Below, piece by piece: positions 56,456-64,000 of a stretch of DNA of 64,000 nt (its first letter is position 1; the number at the start of each line of letters is the position of its first letter). The stretch spans positions 19,486 to 83,485 of the forward strand of contig PLCB01000024.1 of NCBI GenBank assembly GCA_003134695.1, read 5' to 3'. The position numbers and the translations under genes are program-made. The stretch comes from Candidatus Zemynaea palustris. Its GTDB lineage: Bacteria; Vulcanimicrobiota; Vulcanimicrobiia; Vulcanimicrobiales; Vulcanimicrobiaceae. Under the pieces are notes generated by a model. It was not told the DNA's origin. It searched no databases and saw only the letters and a list, made by a program, of their open reading frames with translations.

Positions 56456-57084
56456 GCCTGACGATCGCGATTCCGAAGGGTCTATTGTTCGAGCCTTCGG
56501 TCGACCGGCTGCGCGCGGTCGGGATCGACGTTCCCGCGAATCCGGGGCGAAAGCTGGAGAGCGTCGATGCGGCTGGGACGCGCGTGTTGTTTGTCCGTCC
56601 GGCCGACGTCCCGGCCTACGTCGAATTCGGCGCGGCCGACTGTGGCATCGTCGGCGCAGACGTCTTGTGGGAGACCGAACATCACGTCTGCGAGCTGAGC
56701 GATCTTCGATTCGGCGCCTGCCGCCTAGTCGTTGCGGCGCGCCGGTCCGATCGTTATCACGAGGGCGCACAATTGCCCACGTTCTTGCGCGTGGCAACGA
56801 AATTTGCGAAGCGTGCCGAAGCGTATTTCGCCGAACGCGATCTTCCCGTTCAGATCATCGCGCTGCACGGTGCGGTCGAATTGAGCCCCGTCGTCGGATT
56901 GGCCGATCTGATCGTCGACTTGGTGGCGACCGGGAAGACGCTGGAAGAAAACGATCTCGTCGTGGTCGACGAAATCGCATCCTCGACGGCGCGCTTCGTC
57001 GTCAACGAGGTGCGTTTCCGAGCGAAGTACGCGGCGATCATGGCGCTGCTCGAGCGGCTCGATCCGGCGCTGACGAAACCGTGA
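56452..57084 (+). CDS. hisG: ATP phosphoribosyltransferase, short form
   Basis: 210 residues. LTIAIPKGLLFEPSVDRLRAVGID, VLFVRPADVPAYVEFGAADCGIVGADVLWE and LHGAVELSPVVGLADLIVDLVATGKTLEENDLVV are typical; the C-terminal ACT-like regulatory domain of the long form is missing, which is why HisZ is needed. It catalyses the first step of histidine synthesis. GTG start overlaps hisZ; the stop overlaps hisD. Confidence 0.97.
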   Translation: MSLTIAIPKGLLFEPSVDRLRAVGIDVPANPGRKLESVDAAGTRVLFVRPADVPAYVEFGAADCGIVGADVLWETEHHVCELSDLRFGACRLVVAARRSDRYHEGAQLPTFLRVATKFAKRAEAYFAERDLPVQIIALHGAVELSPVVGLADLIVDLVATGKTLEENDLVVVDEIASSTARFVVNEVRFRAKYAAIMALLERLDPALTKP

Positions 57085-58373
57085 GGATCGTCGCGGCGAG
57101 CGAACGCGAGGCGCTCGTGCGTCTCTACGCAGGAGGCTGGGATCCGCCGGCCGAGGTGACGCAGACCGTCGCCTCGATGTTGGCCGACGTACGCGCGCGC
57201 GGTGACGCGGCGCTGATCGACTACACGCGCCGTTTCGATTTTCCCGCTGCCTCCGAGTCCGCGCTGCGCGCCGTGCTGCCGACACTCGATGCGGCGCGTG
57301 AGGCCGTCCCACCGCAGATCGCGGACGGGTTGTCGCTGGCCCACGATCGCGTCGTGCGCTTCCACGAGATGCAACGTCCGCACGAGTTCGAGCACCGAGA
57401 CGCGGATGGGACGCTGAGCGCGCTCTTGATTCGTCCGTTCGCCGCGATCGGCGCCTACGTGCCGGGCGGATCGGCGCGCTTGCCGTCATCGCTGATCATG
57501 ACCGTCGTGCCCGCGAAGATCGCGCGCGTGCCGCGCGTCGTCGTCGTCACGCCGCCCGGACGCGACGGCTCGCTCGATCCGGCGATCGTCTTTGCGGCGT
57601 GCCTGTGCGGCGTCGACGAGTTGTACGCGGTCGGCGGTGCGCAGGCGATCGGGGCGCTCGCGTTTGGCACGCAGACGATCGCACGCGTCGACAAGATCGT
57701 CGGTCCGGGAAGCGTCTGGGTGACCGAAGCGAAACGCCAGGTCTACGGCACCTGCGGAATCGACGGGCTGGCGGGACCTTCCGAAGTGCTCGTCGTCGCC
57801 GACGATTCGGCGAAGCCGGAATTCGTCGCGGGCGAACTCGTCGCTCAGGCCGAGCACGATCCGCTGGCACGCGTCGCGGCGGTCAGCGAGGATCGAGACC
57901 TGCTCGAACGTGTGGCGGCGCTCCTCGAAAGCCCGTTTTCGACCGAGTGCGGGCGCGGCGACATCGTCGCACAGGTCATGCGCGAAGGAACCTATCTCAT
58001 TCACGCGCGCGACCGCGCCGAGGTCCTCGAAGTGATCGACTGTTTTGCGCCCGAGCATCTGTCGCTGCAAGTACGTGAGCCGTTGTCGCTCATACCGCGC
58101 ATCCGTCGCGCCGGCGCGCTCTTCATCGGCGCCGAAACGCCGGTCGCATCTGGAGATTATCTGGCGGGCAGCAACCACGTGCTGCCGACCTCGGGAGCGG
58201 CGCGTTTCTCGTCGGGATTACGCACCGCTGATTTCTACCGCACGATGTCGCTGATCGAGAACAGTCCCGCGCGGATGCGTCACGACGCGCCCATCCTTTC
58301 GACGTTGGCGAACTTCGAGGGCTTGCCGGCGCACGCGCGTACCGCGGAAATGCGCGCCGGCGAGGGTGACTAA
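57081..58373 (+). CDS. hisD: Histidinol dehydrogenase
   Basis: 430 residues from a GTG overlapping the hisG stop. AAIGAYVPGGSARLPSSLIMTVVPAKIARVPRVVVVTPPG, VGGAQAIGALAFGTQTIARVDKIVGPGSVWVTEAKR and GIDGLAGPSEVLVVADDSAKPEFVAGELVAQAEHDPLA contain the zinc and NAD binding regions. AGSNHVLPTSGAARFSSGLRTADF completes the site. It oxidises histidinol to histidine in two steps. Its end overlaps the HAD gene start by 8 bp. Confidence 0.98.
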   Translation: MRIVAASEREALVRLYAGGWDPPAEVTQTVASMLADVRARGDAALIDYTRRFDFPAASESALRAVLPTLDAAREAVPPQIADGLSLAHDRVVRFHEMQRPHEFEHRDADGTLSALLIRPFAAIGAYVPGGSARLPSSLIMTVVPAKIARVPRVVVVTPPGRDGSLDPAIVFAACLCGVDELYAVGGAQAIGALAFGTQTIARVDKIVGPGSVWVTEAKRQVYGTCGIDGLAGPSEVLVVADDSAKPEFVAGELVAQAEHDPLARVAAVSEDRDLLERVAALLESPFSTECGRGDIVAQVMREGTYLIHARDRAEVLEVIDCFAPEHLSLQVREPLSLIPRIRRAGALFIGAETPVASGDYLAGSNHVLPTSGAARFSSGLRTADFYRTMSLIENSPARMRHDAPILSTLANFEGLPAHARTAEMRAGEGD

Positions 58374-59193
58374 GCCGGCCCCTGGGGAGCGCCCGTTGCT
58401 GCTCGCGCTCGATTTGGACGGAACGCTGCTCAAGACGCTCGGGTCGATACGGCCCGCGGTCATCGACGCGGTTCGTGCGGCGGCTGAAGCGGGAGTTCCG
58501 GCGACGATCGTGACCGGGCGGATGTACGTCGGAACGATCCCCTACATCCGCGTGCTCGGGATCGAGGGTCCGGTGATCTGCTATCAGGGCGCGGTGCTCG
58601 CCGAGGCGATGAGCGGCCGGTTCTTACGCGAGACGCCGCTCGCGAACGCGACGGCGCTCCGCGCGTACGACGCGGCGAAAGCCGAGGGCTATTGCGTTCT
58701 GTTCTACGCGGACGATCGGTTCTACGTCGAAGAACGCAACCGCTACGCCGATCTCTATGCGCTCATCTCGGGCACCGAACCGATCGTCGTGCGCTCGTTG
58801 CCCGAAGCGTTCGCGGGGCGCGGCAGCACGAAGGTCAATGTCGTGACCGATCCCGAGCGTGTGCAGGCGTGCGTGGACCTGATGCGGCGGACCTGCGGCG
58901 ATGATGCCTACGTGACCCGCTCGAATCCGGAATTCGTAGAATTGCTCGATCCGAACGTCGACAAAGGCCGCGCGCTACGCGAGGTCGCCGACCTGCATGG
59001 AATCGCGCTGGAGCGCGTGCTCGCCATCGGGGACTCGTATAACGACGTTCCGCTGCTGCGCGCGGCCGGCTTCGCCGTCGCAATGGGCTCGGCTCCGCCG
59101 GAGTTGAAGGCTGAGGCGGACGCGGTAGTGGGCGACGTCGAACACGACGGCGTGGCGGAAGCGATCGGGCGTTTTGTGCTGGAGGCCTCGTGA
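58366..59193 (+). CDS. HAD-IIB (Cof-type) phosphatase
   Basis: 275 residues. Motif I LALDLDGTLLKTLG with the nucleophile Asp, motif II ATIVTGRM, the Cof cap domain, motif III (DPNVDKGRALREVADLHGI, Lys) and motif IV LAIGDSYNDVPLLRAAGFAVAMG are complete. Many such enzymes dephosphorylate sugar or nucleotide phosphates. Could serve as a histidinol-phosphate phosphatase given its place in the his unit, but Cof proteins are generally unspecific; that is a guess. Confidence 0.9.
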   Translation: MTKPAPGERPLLLALDLDGTLLKTLGSIRPAVIDAVRAAAEAGVPATIVTGRMYVGTIPYIRVLGIEGPVICYQGAVLAEAMSGRFLRETPLANATALRAYDAAKAEGYCVLFYADDRFYVEERNRYADLYALISGTEPIVVRSLPEAFAGRGSTKVNVVTDPERVQACVDLMRRTCGDDAYVTRSNPEFVELLDPNVDKGRALREVADLHGIALERVLAIGDSYNDVPLLRAAGFAVAMGSAPPELKAEADAVVGDVEHDGVAEAIGRFVLEAS

Positions 59194-59945
59194 AGATCCA
59201 AAAGCCGCTTCCGCTGAGGCGCTCGAAGCCATCGCTCGGCGATTGGATTCGCCGCTTCTGGGTACTCGGGGTTCTGGTCGTATTCGGGCTCGCGTATGGT
59301 GCGTGGCTCGGCATCAACGCATCGTACTTCCGAGTCAAGCACCTTCAGGTCAGCGGCCTGCACCGCGTGACGCGCGGCGACGTCGCGTCACACGCGATGA
59401 TCAGCGCGCGCAGCAGTATTTGGCTGCTCGATACCGGCGGGATCGCGCGTCGCGTCGAGGCGATCCCGTACGTCTTGACGGCGCACGTGCATCGCGCCCT
59501 TCCGCAGACCGTACGCATCGAGATCAGCGAGCGAGCGCCCGACGGTTGCGTGCGCACGGACGACGGCGCGATGTTGACGGTCGACGTGAGCCGGCGCGTC
59601 CTCGAACGCGGCTGCCCCGCGACGGCGATCGTCTACTTGGCGCGCTCGGTCGACGACACGCCGCCGGGACAAGTCATCGAGGACGCCGATCTCGCGCAAC
59701 TGCAAAAGGATGCGCACGTGCTGGCCGAGTCCGGCGAGCGGCTGACGGACTTCAGTCACGACAAGTACGGTCAGCTCGAGGCGCGGCTCGCCGACGGAAT
59801 TCGCGTCCGCTTCGGCGACGAAGACGACCTTGAGGGCAAACGGCGTTTGATCGGTTCGGTCCTCGCTTCGCTCGGCAATCGGCTCGCCGGCGTGACCGCA
59901 ATCGACCTGAGAACGCCGGCGACGCCGGTCGTCGAGCGGAGATAG
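59190..59945 (+). CDS. ftsQ: Cell division protein FtsQ/DivIB
   Basis: 251 residues from a GTG overlapping the HAD stop. A short basic cytosolic N-terminus is followed by one membrane span (~25-45, FWVLGVLVVFGLAYGAWLGI). The POTRA domain (YFRVKHLQVSGLHRVTRGDVASHAMIS) and the beta domain (RIEISERAPDGCVRTDDGAMLTVDVSRRVL) follow. It links FtsA-FtsZ to the septal synthase complex. It is upstream of ftsA and ftsZ, the usual order. Confidence 0.9.
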   Translation: MKIQKPLPLRRSKPSLGDWIRRFWVLGVLVVFGLAYGAWLGINASYFRVKHLQVSGLHRVTRGDVASHAMISARSSIWLLDTGGIARRVEAIPYVLTAHVHRALPQTVRIEISERAPDGCVRTDDGAMLTVDVSRRVLERGCPATAIVYLARSVDDTPPGQVIEDADLAQLQKDAHVLAESGERLTDFSHDKYGQLEARLADGIRVRFGDEDDLEGKRRLIGSVLASLGNRLAGVTAIDLRTPATPVVERR

Positions 59946-60019
59946 CCATCAGCGAGGGCCTACTTGACCTGACGTATCCACCGATATGAACACCGAATCT
60001 ACAAGGATTCCACCGAACG

Positions 60020-60037
60020 ACCACAATATGTTGTGGT
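60020..60037 (+). promoter_or_regulatory. 18-bp palindrome before ftsA, NrdR-box-like
   Basis: ACCACAATATGTTGTGGT: arms ACCACAA and TTGTGGT are perfect inverse complements around TATG. A nearly identical site is at 63797-63814. The centre (CAATAT-TTG) resembles the NrdR operator consensus. It is 76 bases ahead of the ftsA ATG. Confidence 0.5.
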
Positions 60038-60112
60038 GATGCCTGTTGGTAACCCCAAGCGGCCTGTTTCGGGGGTCCCGCGCGCTTTTGTGCGCGAGGG
60101 GCGCGCCGCGTC

Positions 60113-61336
60113 ATGAGTAAGCCATCGCGGGGGACGACGATCGCTGGGCTCGACATCGGCACGACCAAAACGTGCGCCGTCGTCGCCACGAGCACGCCTG
60201 AGGGCCTCGACATCATCGGTGTCGGTGAAGCGCCCTCGACCGGATTGCGCAAAGGCGTGATCACCGATCTCGAGGAGACCGTGCGCTCGATCGAGGCCGC
60301 GACCGAGAAAGCCGAGCGAATGGCGGGCGTGCACATCTCGCACGTTTACGTCGGCGTGACCGGCGAGCACGTCCACAGCACGAACAACCGTGGGGTCATC
60401 GCGATTTCGGGGGAAGACCACGAGGTTGCCCGTTCCGACGTGCGGCGCGTCGTCGAGGCGTCGAAGTTGATCGAAGTCGGCGCCGACCGGCAGATCATCC
60501 ATGCTTTGCCGCGCCAGTTTACGGTCGACGGCCACGACGGCGTCTCAGATCCGGTCGGGATGGCGGGGACGCGACTCGAGGTCGACACGCACATCATCAC
60601 CGCCGGCAATACGTTCATCACCAACGTCCTCAAGTGCGTCCATCGCGCCGGGCTCGAACCGGCCGGGATCGTCTTCGAACCGCTCGCGTCGTCGGCGGCG
60701 ACGCTGCTGTCGGAAGAGCGTCATGTGGGCGTCGTGCTGCTCGACATCGGCGGCGGGACGACCGACGTCGCGGTATATTCGGGCGGCGGCGCGCTGCACA
60801 CCTCGACCATTCCGGTGGGCGGCAACATCTTGACCAACGACATCGCGCTCGGTTTGAAGACCGCGTTCGCCGAAGCGGAGATGATCAAGCGCACCTACGC
60901 GTCGGCGTCCAACGACGGGCAAGCCGAAGCAGATTTTCCGGTGAAGTCGCTCGACGGAAGGACGATGCGCCGCGTCACGCGCGCGCAGTTGCGCGCAATC
61001 GTCGCGCCGCGTGTCCTCGAGATCTTCCGGCTGGCAAAGACGCAGGTCGCCGGGACGCTGCCGCGCGACGTCGTGCTCGCCGAGGTCGTATTGACCGGCG
61101 GCGGCGCGCAACTGCGCGGGATCGAAGAAGCGGCGGCTGAATTCTTCGGATTGCCGGCACGAATCGGCGTTCCGACATCGGTCGGCGGGCTGACCGACGC
61201 CGTGAAAAAACCGGAGTACGCGACTGCGGTGGGCCTGGTACTCTTCGGCCCCAAAGGTGACGGTGCGACCTGGAACGGTCGCCACCGGACATTCTTCGGT
61301 CAAATCGCCTCATGGTGGGGCGAGATGTGGAACTAA
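60113..61336 (+). CDS. ftsA: Cell division protein FtsA
   Basis: 407 residues. The actin-fold motifs are [15 protein letters not shown] (phosphate 1), [18 protein letters not shown] (part of the 1C domain), [19 protein letters not shown] (phosphate 2) and [18 protein letters not shown] (adenosine). The C-terminal amphipathic tail ([13 protein letters not shown]) anchors it to the membrane. It tethers FtsZ. A 7-bp G+C stem (CGCGCGC-TTTT-GTGCGCG with one wobble) lies in its leader. Confidence 0.97.
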   Translation: MSKPSRGTTIAGLDIGTTKTCAVVATSTPEGLDIIGVGEAPSTGLRKGVITDLEETVRSIEAATEKAERMAGVHISHVYVGVTGEHVHSTNNRGVIAISGEDHEVARSDVRRVVEASKLIEVGADRQIIHALPRQFTVDGHDGVSDPVGMAGTRLEVDTHIITAGNTFITNVLKCVHRAGLEPAGIVFEPLASSAATLLSEERHVGVVLLDIGGGTTDVAVYSGGGALHTSTIPVGGNILTNDIALGLKTAFAEAEMIKRTYASASNDGQAEADFPVKSLDGRTMRRVTRAQLRAIVAPRVLEIFRLAKTQVAGTLPRDVVLAEVVLTGGGAQLRGIEEAAAEFFGLPARIGVPTSVGGLTDAVKKPEYATAVGLVLFGPKGDGATWNGRHRTFFGQIASWWGEMWN

Positions 61337-61401
61337 CCGATTTCACTGCTCCGGAGGAGCCGGAGCGCAAACTTCACCCCACACTCTTTGCGGAGGCATC
61401 G

Positions 61402-62472
61402 ATGGCCGAGTCCAGACGCTACAACCCCGAACATTCCGCGACCATCAAAGTGCTCGGCATCGGAGGCGGCGGCTGCAACGCCGTCAACCGCATGATCGAG
61501 GCCGGACTCTCGAACGTCGACTTTTTCGCGGTCAACACCGACGTTCAGGCGCTGCGTTCGTGCAAGACGCAGAACACCGTGCAAATCGGGCACAACATCA
61601 CACGGGGCCTCGGCGCCGGCGCGAATCCCGACATCGGGCGCGAAGCGGCGGAAGAGTCGCGTGAAGATATCGCGATGGTTCTCGACGGCTCGGATCTCGT
61701 CTTTATCACCGCCGGGATGGGCGGCGGAACGGGAACCGGCGCCGCGCCGATCATCGCCGAGCTGGCGCATGATTCGGGCGCGTTGACGGTCGCCGTTGTG
61801 ACTAAGCCGTTCTCGTTTGAGGGACGCAAGCGCATGTTGCTCGCTGAGCGCGGCATCGCCGAACTCGAGACGAAAGTCGACACGTTGATCACGATTCCGA
61901 ACGAGCGAATCTTGCAAATCATCGAGAAGAAGACGCCACTTCAGGAAGCGTTCGCGTACGCCGACGATATTCTGCGCCAGGGAATTCAGGGGATCTCCGA
62001 TCTGATCACGCAGCCCGGCCTGATCAACCTCGACTTCGCCGACGTCAAGACGATCATGACCGACGCCGGCAGCGCGATGATGGGCATCGGCGAAGGGACC
62101 GGCGAGCACCGCGCCGCCGACGCCGCCCAAAAGGCGATCGCGTCGCCGCTGCTCGAGACGACCATCGAGGGCGCGCGCGGCGTCATCTTCAACATCACCG
62201 GCGGCACCGATCTCGCGATGTACGAGGTCAACGAGGCCGCCGAGATGATCTCGCGTGCGGTCGACGCCGACGCGCAGATCATCTTCGGCGCATCGATCGA
62301 TCCGTCGATGCAGTCGAAGGTCCGCGTGACCGTCCTGGCGGCCGGATTCGGCGGGCGCCCGCGGGGTCTCTCGGCAAGCGGTTTCAGCTTTGGGACGACC
62401 GAGTTCGACAAAGTCGCGCCGATCAACATGGACGATATCGAGGTCCCGGCCTTCCTCCGTTATAGGAGCTAA
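61402..62472 (+). CDS. ftsZ: Cell division GTPase FtsZ
   Basis: 356 residues from the ATG at 61402 with GGAGG upstream. [22 protein letters not shown], the tubulin signature [16 protein letters not shown] (residues ~105-120) and [36 protein letters not shown] are all canonical. The C-terminal linker is very short and ends with the FtsA-binding peptide [11 protein letters not shown]. It forms the Z ring at mid-cell. Confidence 0.99.
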   Translation: MAESRRYNPEHSATIKVLGIGGGGCNAVNRMIEAGLSNVDFFAVNTDVQALRSCKTQNTVQIGHNITRGLGAGANPDIGREAAEESREDIAMVLDGSDLVFITAGMGGGTGTGAAPIIAELAHDSGALTVAVVTKPFSFEGRKRMLLAERGIAELETKVDTLITIPNERILQIIEKKTPLQEAFAYADDILRQGIQGISDLITQPGLINLDFADVKTIMTDAGSAMMGIGEGTGEHRAADAAQKAIASPLLETTIEGARGVIFNITGGTDLAMYEVNEAAEMISRAVDADAQIIFGASIDPSMQSKVRVTVLAAGFGGRPRGLSASGFSFGTTEFDKVAPINMDDIEVPAFLRYRS

Positions 62473-62500
62473 GCCGGCCACAAGCGTCCGCTGCGAGCCT

Positions 62501-62530
62501 GAGCGCCTGTCGTTTCAGAACGACGGGCTC
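62501..62530 (+). other. Hairpin downstream of ftsZ
   Basis: GTCGTT-TCAG-AACGAC gives a perfect 6-bp stem, extended by GAGC at 62501-62504 and GCTC at 62527-62530. No T-run follows, so termination would be Rho-dependent or partial. It separates ftsZ from the M20 gene. Confidence 0.4.
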
Positions 62531-62572
62531 TCAGCGCCCGGAGCAATGAGCCGAAATCGCGAAGGTACGTCC

Positions 62573-63763
62573 ATGGCAGAGACGATCCTTGACGTGATCG
62601 CCCCGGAGATCGCCGCGCGCGCGATCGAGATCCGGCGCGACATCCACCGCTTTCCCGAACTCGGTTTCGAGGAAGAGCGAACGGCCGGCATCGTCGAACG
62701 CGAGCTGGCCGCGCTCGACATCGAGCACCGGCGCGTCGCGAAAACCGGCGTCGTCGGCATCATTCGTGGCGCGCTGCCCGGTAAGGTCGCGGGTTTGCGC
62801 GCCGACATGGACGCGCTGCCGCTGACCGAGCGTAGCGGGGAACCATTCGCGTCGGAGGTCGCCGGCAAGATGCACGCCTGCGGCCACGACGCGCACACGG
62901 CGATGTTGCTCGGAGCGGCGCGCGTTCTGCAAGCCTCGCGTCATCGCTTGGAAGGTTCGGTCGTGTTGCTCTTCCAGCCGGCGGAAGAAGGCCCCGGCGG
63001 CGCGTTGCCGATGATCGAAGCCGGCGCGATGGACGACCCGAAAGTCGACGCGGTCGCGATGCTGCACGTCGATTATCGTTTGCCGACGGGCACGATCGGT
63101 TTCACACCCGGCATATGCAACGCGGCAGCCGACGAGTTTTATATTACCGTCGAAGGAAGAGGAGGCCACGGCTCGGCGCCCCATACCGCGCTCGACACGA
63201 TTCCGTGCGCCGCAGCGATGGTGCTGGCGCTGCAGAACATCGCGGCGCGCGAGACCGATCCGTTCAAGTCCGTCGTCGTCACGGTCGGCACGATCGAAGG
63301 CGGCTATCGCAACAACATCATCGCCGACCGCGTCAAGATGAGCGGGACGTTTCGCTCCCAGGATCCGACGATTCGCGAAGCACTCGAAGGCCGCGCGCGC
63401 AGGATCCTCGAGGGTGTCGCGTCGGCCTATCAAACGCGCGTCGAGCTCAAGGTCATCTACGGCTACCCGCCCGTCTATAACGATCCGGCGGTGTGCGAAA
63501 CGTTTGCTTCCTATTTACAGCAGGAGCATCCGCGCTTGGAAGTCGCATCGCCGCCGCCGACGATGGGCGGGGAAGACTTCGCGTACTTCGCGCAACGCGC
63601 GCCTGGCGTGCTGGTGCGTCTGGGAATTTTCAACGAAGCGCGCGGGTCGGTGCATCCGGGGCATAGCCCGCAATTTCGCGTCGACGAGGATGCGTTTGCG
63701 TTTGGCATCGAGACGCTTGTCGCGTTCGCGCGCGGCGTGGGCGGCGGCGGCGTCCGGGGGTAG
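62573..63763 (+). CDS. M20 family amidohydrolase (hippurate hydrolase/N-acyl-amino acid type)
   Basis: 396 residues from the ATG at 62573 (GAAGGT upstream). IRRDIHRFPELGFEEERTAGIVERELAAL, LRADMDALPLTERSGEPFASEVAGKMHACGHDAHTAMLLGAARVL with the metal-binding His/Cys/His, VLLFQPAEEGPGGALPMIEAGAM and MGGEDFAYFAQRAPGVLVRLG are hallmarks. It removes acyl groups from amino acids or similar amides. The exact substrate is unknown. Confidence 0.95.
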   Translation: MAETILDVIAPEIAARAIEIRRDIHRFPELGFEEERTAGIVERELAALDIEHRRVAKTGVVGIIRGALPGKVAGLRADMDALPLTERSGEPFASEVAGKMHACGHDAHTAMLLGAARVLQASRHRLEGSVVLLFQPAEEGPGGALPMIEAGAMDDPKVDAVAMLHVDYRLPTGTIGFTPGICNAAADEFYITVEGRGGHGSAPHTALDTIPCAAAMVLALQNIAARETDPFKSVVVTVGTIEGGYRNNIIADRVKMSGTFRSQDPTIREALEGRARRILEGVASAYQTRVELKVIYGYPPVYNDPAVCETFASYLQQEHPRLEVASPPPTMGGEDFAYFAQRAPGVLVRLGIFNEARGSVHPGHSPQFRVDEDAFAFGIETLVAFARGVGGGGVRG

Positions 63764-63772
63764 CCCCCTACC

Positions 63773-63805
63773 TATTGGGGTCGATTTCGGATCGGTACCC
63801 CAATA
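63773..63805 (+). other. Perfect 9-bp inverted repeat after the M20 gene
   Basis: TATTGGGGT (63773-63781) and ACCCCAATA (63797-63805) enclose 15 bases. It overlaps the palindrome that follows, so it may be a terminator-like hairpin of the M20 gene or a composite operator of ACCCCAAT half-sites. Confidence 0.45.
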
Positions 63806-63814
63806 TATTGTGGT
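63797..63814 (+). promoter_or_regulatory. 18-bp palindrome, NrdR-box-like, second copy
   Basis: ACCCCAATATATTGTGGT, identical to the ftsA-upstream site in 16 of 18 positions. The centre CAATATATTG fits the NrdR-box core CwAtATaTwG at all ten positions. It is 39 bases ahead of the ATG at 63854. Confidence 0.55.
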
Positions 63815-63853
63815 TTCGCGAGGGTCGTCCCCACGGGCGGCGAAATCGCTCGG

Positions 63854-64000
63854 ATGCTCGCAAGCCAAATTTCAGAGACCAGGCCGGCGCGCCCGCCGTC
63901 GGTCGCGTTGCGGAGCAGCCAGGACATCGTCGCCGAACCAGGTGCGGCGTTCAAATTGATCTGCGAAGTCGAGAAGTGGCCCGTCTGGCTGTCGTTCTTA
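63854..64000 (+). CDS. SRPBCC (polyketide cyclase/START-like) protein, 3' end outside window
   Basis: The frame is open to the end of the window (49 residues visible). LRSSQDIVAEPGAAFKLICEVEKWPVWLSFL matches the start of polyketide cyclase/dehydrase-like SRPBCC proteins (s-i-x-a-p...V-f-l-dve-WP-wls). The ATG at 63854 is the first in frame; no strong ribosome-binding site is seen. Ligand unknown. Confidence 0.65.
   Translation, partial: MLASQISETRPARPPSVALRSSQDIVAEPGAAFKLICEVEKWPVWLSFL

Noticed and set aside
59965-59991. Promoter TTGACC/TATGAA upstream of ftsA
   Set aside because: The spacer is only 15 bp and the -10 match is modest; not strong enough to list.

Overview
The window is a high-G+C, gene-dense bacterial chromosome segment with short intergenic gaps and many ATGA/GTGA stop-start overlaps. 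It carries core genes: rpoB (3' end), rpoC, an rpsL-rpsG-fusA-tuf-rpsJ block, dnaE, hisZ-hisG-hisD, ftsQ-ftsA-ftsZ, pckA and cydAB. I see no rRNA, tRNA, CRISPR array or insertion sequence. The mix (short-form HisG with HisZ, bd oxidase, FtsA/FtsQ, P1 peptidases, DUF1028, an aldehyde:ferredoxin oxidoreductase) suggests a free-living heterotroph from a poorly sampled lineage. A candidate phylum such as Eremiobacterota (WPS-2) is only a guess from overall gene content.

Layout. 1-4.7 kb: rpoB tail with a long acidic extension, then rpoC. 4.7-24.8 kb: accessory genes lying between rpoC and rpsL, where many genomes have none. These include a TPR-AAA+ ATPase with a prolyl oligopeptidase; a likely alkylation-repair operon (2OG-Fe(II) oxygenase, ECF sigma factor, methyltransferase with an Ada zinc domain); cydAB; a P1 peptidase; a divergent Tag-like glycosylase; two tandem alpha/beta hydrolases; and two related peptide-binding lipoproteins that face each other across an MFS pump, an ECF sigma/anti-sigma pair and a DUF1028 protein. 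24.8-29.6 kb: the str operon, starting from a near-consensus promoter and ending with rpsJ, with no rplC after it. 29.7-36.2 kb: a GT-C-type membrane transferase, SRPBCC, SDR, a glutaryl-CoA-type acyl-CoA dehydrogenase, an Old Yellow Enzyme and pckA.

36.3-42.7 kb: an overlapping operon moeA, moeA-PBP fusion, moaD-like, AOR-family oxidoreductase and a P1 peptidase. This looks like a dedicated tungsten/molybdenum cofactor supply for one enzyme. 42.7-50.0 kb, minus strand: the most unusual locus. It has a 30-residue peptide gene with a lasso-type leader signature but a core (GGGSSSKN) that cannot form a lasso ring. It also has two HPr-kinase-like proteins, a signal-peptidase-like domain fused to a nucleotidyltransferase, an ABC exporter and a PqqD-like protein. 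No lasso cyclase or transglutaminase-like protease is present. The peptide gene has its own strong Shine-Dalgarno sequence and a textbook terminator, and it shares a promoter-like box with the fusion gene. I interpret it as a candidate RiPP system of an undescribed type, probably with serine phosphorylation or phosphate-linked decoration.

50.2-64 kb: a GT87-like membrane protein, dnaE, hisZ-hisG-hisD-HAD-ftsQ as a tightly packed unit, then ftsA, ftsZ, an M20 amidohydrolase and the start of another SRPBCC gene. Two nearly identical 18-bp palindromes resembling NrdR boxes lie before ftsA and before this last gene.
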